A DNA stretch of 34,647 bases from contig NW_014577234.1 in assembly GCF_000485595.1 (NCBI RefSeq), forward strand, positions 64,545 through 99,191, written 5' to 3'. Positions 21,672-31,800 of the stretch are shown here, one piece after another. Source of the stretch: Priapulus caudatus (Eukaryota > Priapulida > Priapulimorpha > Priapulimorphida > Priapulidae). The position numbers were made by a program, and so were the translations under genes. How positions within the stretch are numbered: position 1 is the first letter of the stretch; every line of letters begins with the position of its first letter. The notes beneath the pieces were generated by a model. The model had not been told where the DNA came from, did not search any database, and saw only the letters and a program-made list of their open reading frames with translations.

Positions 21672-23384
21672 TCTGTATGGCAATAAACTGCAGAGTTGTC
21701 TGGAGTGCAGGTATATATGATGTGCGTGCTTTTTTTGCAGTGTTCATCAACACCTTGAACATATATATGTATTATATGGTATGCGTATATGGTCGTGATT
21801 ACATGATTATCTCAAAATGTGCTCGTATATGTGCAGCACCGGTGATCAAAAAATAGCTTTCGACTATCTTCAATATGTTTCATTACAGTATTTGCACGAA
21901 TATATCTATAGAATATATGCAATTGTCTGTATACATTTGCATATGTCTATACAATATATTATCTATACAGTTGCATAGATATGTTCAGGGTATGACTGGT
22001 AGCGGTAGACTGCAGACCTTCATATGTATTTTCGTGTTGAACAAGTCTTTACCATAACAACTGGCGAGTAAGTTAGATCACGTGGTTGCACTTCCAGTCT
22101 TTAGTAATGAACTTGGTGTTCTGCAGTTTAGGGTTTTCAATTGTTTTCCATGTTCTTAATCTGGTCATCGAAGCATGAAGTTTATGTGCAAAATGTGTGG
22201 AATTCATTGCAGCAAATGACATTGATTTGCGAAGAGACAGCCATGATGAAATATTCTGCATTTGTCCGAAAATTTTACGAGATATCGTGCCACAGCATTT
22301 GAGTTTAATGGTATATATATATGGTATAGGAGAAATGAATTTGGTAATCCACCGTCACCATATTTTCTGTTGTGATATTTTTTTTTATATTGTATTAGTT
22401 GACTTGGTTGCACATATGATAAACGTGAGTGATCGAGGATTAATCTAATGACAATTGAATTTGGGATCAGGTTAATCTCGAATACTCTGACGATGATAGC
22501 AGGGTAAATTAATTTGTCTAAACTTAGAATTAACATCCAATGATTGCCATCGCCAACCACTATTACATTTTTGTCGTTATGTAATGGGCGCATTACATGT
22601 CAATTTATCCATTAAATTTCAATTATTTAAAATTATTCATTGGTTCCTTGGTTCCATTCATGAATTCATTGGTTCATTTCCACTATTTTTCGACAGTTTT
22701 TTTCCCGGTTTATTTCTGCTGTTATTCCACTGAATGAAGTCATGTGCTGGTTACTATATTTTATTGTTAACTGAACTGTTATGGATTCTCCAGATACTTT
22801 ACTGTGCTTATGGAAGAATAATAGCTGATAAGAATGCAATTATGTCGAGTTTTTATGAATATGAATTTTGAACATTTTTGGAGTAGTTGTGGGCAGTTAT
22901 ACCTCATTCAATTGGTCAAAAAATTATGTTGAATACATTTGTTATCTTTCCATGTGTGTCTGTCACAAGTGTTATGTAGTGTGTATACCTAACAATAAAC
23001 TATGATAAACTAAATACACGGTAAAGCTTGTTTTATGTATCTTGGAAACTGCATTTTTTCAACAATCTGTACAAATAGATCGGTAGTATCATGAACATAT
23101 AGGAGTAAATTAATTAACAAAGGTTAATTGTAACTCCGTTAATTGGGTTAACTCCTATAGTGTCGGTTGCGGATCCTAGATTTTGGATCCAGGTGTGGCT
23201 TTGTCGCTCAGCTAACATGTGAAGCGTAAGGTGGCGCATAGAGATCTTCACACAGAATATAATTATTACACATCTAAAATGAACGTGGTAGCGTTTAAGC
23301 CCCATTGAGGAGACACAGCCCAGTCTGATCACAGTTGGAGTCGCAGCAACGAAAAATGTACGCGTGTGATTCCATACTCACGCG
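21672..23384. other. AT-rich intergenic sequence
   Basis: Open frames here lack recognisable domains. A loose hairpin (ATAGGAGTAAATTAATTAAC and approximate inverse) occurs at 23098-23158. Confidence 0.4.
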
Positions 23385-23560
23385 CACGTGTGTGGATGCG
23401 CGCGTGTGCGTGCGCGCGTGTTCGTAGGCACGTGTGTGGATGCGCGCGTGTGCGTGCGCGCGTGTTCGTAGGCACGTGTGTGGATGCGCGCGTGTGCGTG
23501 CGCGCGTGTTCGTAGGCACGTGTGTGGATGCGCGCATGTGCGTGCGCGCGTGTGCGTGCA
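23385..23560. repeat. 44-bp minisatellite, four copies, alternating CG/TG
   Basis: Units start at 23385, 23429, 23473 and 23517 with CACGTGTGTGGATGCGCGCG and end TTCGTAGG; the fourth diverges. Long purine-pyrimidine alternation is Z-DNA-prone. Frames across it (His/Arg/Ala/Thr) are artefacts. Confidence 0.95.
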
Positions 23561-23859
23561 TGAGTGAGTGCATGCATATGCGTGCCACGTGTGTGTGCGT
23601 GCGTGTGTGCGTGCATGCGTGTACAGGGCCGTACGCAGCGGGGGCAGCAGGGACGCCCTAGAGATTTTAGACAGAGATATCGATTTTTAATGGGACAAAA
23701 TAGCGCAAATTAAGAAAAAAACAATAAGAGGGCAGTGGGAGTACGGACTTTGGGCCGGCTCCCCCCCCAACCTACAATCGAAAATTTCCTGCGTATTTGC
23801 CGCGCCGTACAGAACATTTTCCTGCGTAGCGGCGCTTGTGGCGTGTATGCGCTGCAGAG

Positions 23860-24135
23860 GTGCATCTATGCGTGTGTGCGTGCATGCGTGCATCTATGCG
23901 TGTGTGCGTGCATGCGTGCATCTATGCGTGTCTGCGTGCATGCGTGCATCTATGCGTGTGTGCGTGCATGCATGCGTGTGTGCGTGCATGCGTGCATACG
24001 TGTGTGCGTGCATGTGTGTGTGCGTGCATGCGTGTGCGTGCATGCACGTGTGCGTGCATGCGTGTGTGCGTGCATGCGTGTGCGCGTGCATGCGTGCGTG
24101 CGTGCGTGCATGCGTGTGTGTACGTGCGTACGTTT
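23860..24135. repeat. 28-bp minisatellite grading into TGCG/TGCA repeats
   Basis: GTGCATCTATGCGTGTGTGC plus GTGCATGC repeats about four times from about 23861, then becomes TGCGTGCATGCGTGTG simple sequence. It is read as Cys/Val/Arg/Ala frames with no biological support. Confidence 0.92.
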
Positions 24136-25250
24136 GGCGCGACGAAGTGAGTGAGCTGGTACGGTAAAACTTGAACTTATTAGGTGAGTTCAACTTTTGT
24201 GCCGCGGCGACGCTTTTGGGCCTAGGAGGTGCAAATAATTCCTATTGGTCTTTTAAAGTATGTAATATGGTCACGAAAACACAGACAGTGTGTTGTTGTA
24301 GGCGAACAGAACAATAGGTAAATTCTGCAATATTTTATGAAGGACCTTTGAACTATGAAGAATATTAGTTATAAGCGTGAAGTTATATAACTGACGTACG
24401 CATGTACGTGCGTATAATGTGTGCGCGCGCGTGTGCAAGTGTGCATGGGTGCGCGCGCCTGTATGCGTGTGGTGTGTACGCGAACACGTACACGTACACG
24501 TGCGTGAACGCCCACGCATGTTTGTGTGTGTCTAATATTGTTATATAACTTTATACTGATCGATCTATCGTTGGACTGGGTGTACATTGGTGTCATCTAC
24601 TGTTTGTACATTGCTCGTATAGTTCTATCACATTAAGATACAGCTAGGTCGAGTGAAAATATTTATACAGTTGATAATCCGGCATATAAATTCATTCTGC
24701 ATTACCTGTTTCCTATCCCAACGTTTTAATGAAAACCAGAGAGTGAATATAGGTATCTTGTTTATTATGTAATAAAATAATAACGGGAGAAAGTTAATAA
24801 ACTGCATGGTCTACACATTTCGCAGATACCTGCTAATTTAACGCATTAGAACATGGAATCATTTTGTGTAAATCATTTAGGTTTATTAGTTAATTGGACT
24901 GTTAAATGAGAAATGAACTTATTCCATGGTATGTACGATATAAGTCTAAGCCTGTAGGCATATATAGGTTCATAATAATATGTAAGGTTGCACTTCACGT
25001 GCTCATGGCTCAACCCAAACTATATTAATTTATTTCCTACACATATTATCTTATAATAGGCGAAACCGTAACAACAGGAATAATCAAATAATGATAGCAA
25101 TTTATAATAACTACAATTGTATTCGGCTTTATTATATTTAATGCTTCGGTATTCTGTATATGCTATAAAGTATAATTTAACGTTATACTTTTGCAGAAGT
25201 TGTACAAACTTCGACTAGGTGGAGTATTATATATGTATCCAATAGGAGTG
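24136..25250. other. Intergenic, upstream of CBP
   Basis: AT-rich, with one GT/CG simple tract (about 24418-24530). No gene seen. Confidence 0.4.
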
Positions 25251-25739
25251 GCGTATTCGAAGCACGTGATATTATGCTAATGAGCTCTGTGTCCGGGTGT
25301 TTCCGTTCGGGAATATTCGGCATTTTCTCAATAAAGTTTCCATCAACAGCGGCCATTTTGGTAGATTTCGCACCGTCTTATTTCAGGTTTTCTATTCAAT
25401 TTTCTACAATTCCTGTGGTCAGATGCCGCCTGTTTTCGCCAGAGAAGTTTATAAAGACTCAATAGAGATATATAGAGGCGAAAACGGCAGAGTGTTCTTC
25501 TCAGTGTGGAAGACAATAGTCGTCATGTGAGATGGTAAAAGATTTGTGCGCGTCAGATTCACGATGCGGACTCAGGGTTTTAATTTTATTTATTGTGCCT
25601 GTCAGTATGACTTCTGGCGGTCGGAAGTTAAAATATAGTGAATTTTCTGTTTATTAAGTTCAAGTAAGTGGTATTCGTACCATATATTGTGAGGTTTTGA
25701 GGCGAAATTCGCCTTGGTTTTTCGGGAACCAAAACAAAC
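25251..25739 (+). promoter_or_regulatory. Probable CBP promoter / 5' UTR region
   Basis: Contains an ATGCTAAT octamer-like site (25274), GCGGCCATTTTGG resembling a YY1 site (25350), and inverted TTTTCGCC/GGCGAAAA motifs. An in-frame TGA at 25698-25700 supports 25740 as the true start. No transcription start can be fixed. Confidence 0.4.
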
Positions 25740-25815
25740 ATGGCCGACCACATCGGGGACGCTCCACCAAACAAACGTCAAAAACTCTCTCCCGGTCTTC
25801 CATCAGCCGCAAATG
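25740..25815 (+). CDS. CREBBP: CBP exon 1
   Basis: ATG in context AAACATGG, donor AAATG|GTACGT, phase 1 out. 25 codons; PPNKRQKLS parallels human PPNPKRAKLS. A short first exon before a long intron fits CBP/p300. Confidence 0.92.
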
Positions 25816-28800
25816 GTACGTATATTCCACATTTTACAGCCTTATTTGATATTTTCTGTCACATTTTTCAATTTCAAACGGCCCAAGTTGTCGTATCATG
25901 TAGCTAATCGTGCCTCTTATTTTACTGTGCCTGGATCTGTCATCATTTTGTCTGGACTAAATTCGTAATCAAAAATTTTGAAGGCCACCAAACAGCCAAC
26001 AAGATAAATAAATAACAAGTCTTGCCAATTGTCTTGAAGTGCGTATACTCATGTGTTTAATAACTTGATGTAGTTTTATTATATAGTTGAATATCGCCCT
26101 TTGGGTTGTGTGTGAGAATACTTGCTTGAACTTTCATTTCAAGGAAAGGTTTTGCCAATCGGTGTGTGTTCCAAGACTCCTTGAAGCGCGGGTGAAATAA
26201 AACTGCTCGTAGTTATGCTCTTTAGAAACCTACTTCAAGATGAACAGTTTATGATCCTAAATTAATGTGTATGAGTATTTTATCAAACCAAAATTTTGCG
26301 TTTCCTTGTCCTGGTGTTTTCCTTTTCCACCAGGGTCGCGGGCATTGTCAACCTGCTGCTAGCCATACTAACATCGATATATGCTGGCTCTGTGATGTAA
26401 AAATTCTGATTTTAAACTTAAGAGTCTTCACATGTGATTTTGAATTCAGTAAATCAGAAGATGAAAAGAGTGCGTGAGAAGATGAGTGTTAGGCTGTCTA
26501 GATAATACCTATGTCAAACGTTTCAAACTGTTCTTGTTGGTCATCGTTTACTTTTGCGGCTAAATATTTAAACTGTCATGTGTCTAGTATAATTTTATAC
26601 TATTCAAAAATTGAATTTGTACGTACCTAGTAATTATGTGACCTGAAATGAAATTTTTTTTCTTGCGCAAGCATATAATACTTTAGAGTTACATGTACTT
26701 GTGAGTGATATGTCAGAAAAGATGTAGATAACAATTCAAGTATATGTCAAGTACCGGTACTTCAAGATGAGAATGTAAATATGCATAACTGAGCTGCAGA
26801 TATAATTCCCACTCAGTATCGGTAGCAAAGCGTAAATAACAGTGTGTTTAATATTTCAGGTAATATGGACCGTGACTGAATACGATTTCATTAGGTGTCT
26901 CATGCGTTGTTCTCGTTGTTTCAGATCCATTCGAAAGTTTGCTGGGAGAGATCTACATGGGTGCACCGGCTGTAAATAGTGGGGGCAACATGGTCCAGAG
27001 CCTGCCAAATGGCTCGCTAGACGGATCGCACTTATCCCTAGCCACGGATAACTCGTCGCTGACCAGGCTGCTGCAGAGCAAAGCGGGGCCCGTCAACGTG
27101 AACCGCGCCAACAGCAGTCCACAGACAAACCACGTTCCGAGTCCCGGCGGCGGGCCCGGCGCAGGCGGCGCCCTCGCGCAGCACGCCGGCAACGTGCAGC
27201 ACAGTCCCGCCAACAGCCTCGCGTCACCACCCAACGTGGCGCTCAAGTCGCTGCCGACCTCGAGCACCCCGCACCTGAACGACGTCGCATCGTCACACAG
27301 CGCGTCGAACGCCGTCTACTCGAGCGGCAGCGCGCCGACGGGCGGCGGCGTCTACTCGGTGGCGAGCAACGCCGGCGCGTCGAAAGCGGGCGGCGGCGGG
27401 GTGAATCCGAACCAAGTGCAATTCTCGAACCAGCTGATGAACGGACTGCATGTGAACACAAGCCCCGGCCCGACGCTGACGCGGAACAGCGTATCGGTCG
27501 GCGGCGCCGGCGGTGGTCCCGGCGGCGGCGGCCTCGTTCACGGTGGGATGATGCAGCAGCAGCAGTCGGTGACGGGCGCGCCGCTGTCAATAGGCCAGTC
27601 GCTGCCGCAGATGAACTCGATGCAGACGGCGCACGCGCTTCCGCAGACGGGGGCCGGCGCCGCCGCGCACATGCTCGCTATGAACAACTCGCAGGCTCCC
27701 GGCCAGGCGCAGATACGCTCGCAGGTGAGTGGCGATGTGATCGCACGCGCCCGGGAGTTCTCTCTCTTGATATCTCAGATCGGTCGCGTATTGGGGGGGT
27801 CCAAAAACCGAGTTTGTCTTGATTTAAAAAATAATTTTAATTCCCGTTAAGTAAGCTGTAAGTAAAATTCATAGAAATTAGCGAATAATTAATGCTAAGT
27901 ACTATTAATTATTAGTGCTATTAGTAGTCAATATTTATTATAGCAGTGTTTCCCTGGCCCAAAAGGTCTGTGAGTTAGTAAATTTATTTTTGGTGTGTTT
28001 GCGCACCACAGGTGCTCGCCCAGCTAGGGGGTTCCGGGGGCATGCCCCCCTGGAAAATGTTTGAAAAAATGGTGCAATTTGGTGCATTATAAGCATTGTT
28101 CTTTGGAAGAACAGTGGTTTTCGTCAGCGAGGCGGTGTTTTGGACAAATTTCTGTGTGGCGGCTGAGAATTTGAGCGTGGCAGCCCGCCTCGCTCGTGTC
28201 AATGCAGGGGAAACACTGTTATAGTATTAGTAATTACTAATTAGAGTATTAGTACTAAAATTACTAGTCCTGGACTGGGTGAGAGGCTGCTATTTCTGAT
28301 ACTGATTGGAACGGTTAAACTGTGACACTGGATTTACAGTCTGTGTTGTTAACATTTGCTGTGTCAGTGTGTGGCATAGCAACTTTTCCGAAGTTAAAAT
28401 TCACCATCTGATCTCTCGTTTTGCTTGGCTAATATACTAGAGTCTGAAGAGTTTCTACCTCTGCATGAATGCTAAAAGTGAAATGCTATCTGCATGTTAA
28501 ATAGTTTAACCGTGTGTGCTTACTGCTTCGGTCTCTGCTTACAGGCTTACGTACTGATTAGCTTTGTGATATTCATCTTTTTATCGCTACTCGGATGCTG
28601 TTACTTAAAAACTGTGCTTTTGTACATTTTCTTCAAAACTTTGATCCTAAATTGTTTACTCATATGTGACCTTTCTATATTTACTTTGATACTGAATAGT
28701 TTAGTCGTGTGTGATTCTTTCTCTGCATGAATGTGGAATAGTTGCACCGTAGGTGCATACCTGGATTCTGAACAAGTTGATGTGTGTGGCCCATCACTCG

Positions 28801-31800
28801 CTATCGTAAATGCTATAGTTGCAAATTATACATGTGTCTGTTTAGTCATTCAGTAGCCTCGCTTGAATAGTGTCCTTGGATTATCCATATTTACACACTA
28901 ATATAGCAAGTCAGCTGTTGGCGTTGTGCCAACAGTGGCCCATGCGCAATTTAACGCTGTTGCGCTGGAGTAACGATGCGACTCGTAGCCTCTGGATCTG
29001 TGTTATGTGCGGGCCCAGACTATTTCATGAAATTTGTTTACGTGTGAGAAGTTAGCTTGTCATCGAGGTTTGATGTTCAGTAGCTGCTGTTACATTCACC
29101 TTGCTGAGCTGTTATCGATAAGAATACGCTTATTGTTGATATATCAGGTTTGTGACCGTAATGTTTGCACGTAATTAAATTGTAGAGGTGGGTATACAAT
29201 TGCCTACAGTAAGACAATGCTTCTGCATTCGAAACACGAACATTTATGCAATTCTAAATATTTCCCAACCTCACAGTCACAGGGTTTCTGCAATATACTA
29301 GACTTTACTTCTCGACTGTTTTATGATTATTTTGACATGTCGCGGGGTAATTAATGGTAAGCTAACGATCGACGCTTGTGTTTTTGACAGCTGGTGAACA
29401 GCTCGCTGGCACCAACGAATCCCACCGTCACCTACAGCAACGCGAGCTCATATAGTCTGTACAACTCCGTGGTGTCGTCGCTGACGGGCCCCTCGCCTTC
29501 TTCACAGTCGTCGGTGACGACGGTTGCGGGAAACCGACCCACGATGGCGCCACCCGCACAGGCGCAGGTAGCGGGAGGCCTGCAAGCTACTGTTCCCGGA
29601 GCGATACAGGGACAATCTCAGGTAATTACGTATCTACGGCTATATTGGGCTTCGACCGAAACTTTTCTCATTGATTTGCTCTATTCGTGCACCTAAATTC
29701 ACGTACCGTTCATTGTATGCTATTGTTTAAAGTATTTCTACTGGCCATGCACCTAGATTTGTCTTCAATAAACTTTTCAAAAAGGATTAGGTAAAATCAC
29801 CTTTAACGAGACAGAAATTATATTTTAACCCTGTAACCGTAGCAGGAGTCCAGTTAACCACTGGCCATAAAACGATTTACTGATTCGTACAAATGTTGAT
29901 TACAAATTAGGATAATATAATTAGTTAGAGTATAACAGTCTTAAAAATAAGTCTGAAAACCCAACCAGCACCATTTTTGTTGGAAATTTATGACATCTAC
30001 TATACAACCCATAGTAAAATTCGTAAAAAAAAAGTAGCCAATCCTGCTCAAAAGTTACTGGTCCTAGACAAGTCCCTAGTTCTGGCGCAGTTGTGTAACA
30101 GGCGGCAGAAAATTTTGCTCAATCCTGCTCAAAAGTTACCAGTCCCTGTCCCACGCTGGAGACAAGTCCTTAGTTCCAGCCAATCCTGCTCAAAAGTTAC
30201 CGGTCCCACGCTGTTAGTTCCGACACTGAGTAGTGTAACATGCAGCGAAAAGTTTTGCTCAGTTCTGCTCAAATGTTACCGGCCCCACATTGCTTGTTCC
30301 ATCATCTAGTAGTGTAACACGTGGAAGAAAATTTTGCTTAATCCTGCTCAAAACTTACCAGTCACACGTAGAGACTGCACATTTCCATGAAAACGGAAAA
30401 TCGACGGAAATCACGGAATCACCCCCTCTGAAACGGAATCACCAGTTTCACCAAAAATAACCTCCCAAAACACAAAAATAACCTTTAAAACAGCTCAAAT
30501 CACCCCCAACACACACAAAATTATTATAAAAAATGTCTTTTCAAACTTGCATCTATTCTTTGGTTGTTTGTTCATGTTACTTATGATCCTGCAAAATAGT
30601 ATATAAACAAAATTCACTCTCAACTCACAGATCATAACTCAGAATTTAGCATAACGACCAACACAAGACAGTTACAGTTTCAAATTGACCAGGATTTTTT
30701 TCTTCAAGCATCAGGCTCATCAGTGCTGTATATATGTTGAACAGGCATTCATCAGTGTTTTCTCTTAATTTTAATTATTTCTGAATTAAAATGTAGAAAT
30801 TTGCTGAAACGGAATTGAAGTATAATTTAGTAATCTCCGAAACGGAATTTGGCAAATTTTGAAGCGGAAATGTGCAGTCTCTACACACGCTGGAGACAAG
30901 TCCCTAGTTCCAGCCAATCCTGCTCAAATGTTACCGGCCCCACGCTGCTTGTTCCGACACCTAGTAGTGTAACACGTGGAAGAAAATTTTGCTCAGTTCT
31001 GCTCAAAGGTTACCGGTCCCACCGTCCCACGCTAGGGGCCGAGCTGCTAATCCCGACACCGAGTAGTGTAGCATGTGGCGGAAAATTTTGGAGGTAAAAA
31101 AAAAAGGAGGTAATGGCCAGTTTGGAAAAAAAACACGCATGATGGATTCAAAGGACGGGGGGGGGGGAATAAGGAGGAGAAGTGGAACGCCCCCTCTCGC
31201 TGGGGGGAAGGGTTCTGGGGAGTCTCCCCTCCAAATTTTAAAAAAAACTTGAATGTCTTAGACAGCATTTGAGGCACCCTGAAACCATTTTCACAATGGC
31301 GATGTTAAATTAGACAACAGCGGTGCGCCACTGTGCCTCTTATGTATAAGAAGCCCTGCTATGTAAGTAGTGTAACCGGAAAACATCCGCATTGCAGAGG
31401 CAGGCCGCCCCGACGGGGTCCGGTCCGACGACGGACCCGGAGAAGCGGAAGCTCATCCAGCAGCAGCTGGTGCTGCTGCTGCACGCGCACAAGTGCCAGC
31501 GGCGCGAGCAGCAGGCACCGAACGGGGAGACGCGCGTCTGCAACCTGCCGCACTGCAAGACGATGAAGGACGTGCTGAACCACATGACGACCTGTCAGGC
31601 GGGAAGGTCGTGTCAAGGTGGGTGTGCGACGTTAGGGTAGTTGATGGAGAGGAGAGGAGAGAAGAGAGAGAGAGAAGGTGAGAGGGCAGGAGGGAGAGAG
31701 AGAGAGAGGGAGAGAAAGAAAGAAAAAGAGGGGTGCGAAAGAGAGAGTGAAAGTGATAAGGAAAGCGGGAGTGGAAGTGAGAGAGAGAGAGAGACAGTGA

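Noticed and set aside
22204-22593. 129-codon minus-strand frame
   Set aside because: No domain, no splice context, AT-rich codon use unlike the real exons.
27243-27590. Arg/Ser-rich minus-strand frames opposite CBP exon 2
   Set aside because: They arise from the GGC/GCG-rich codons of the real exon; no independent signals.
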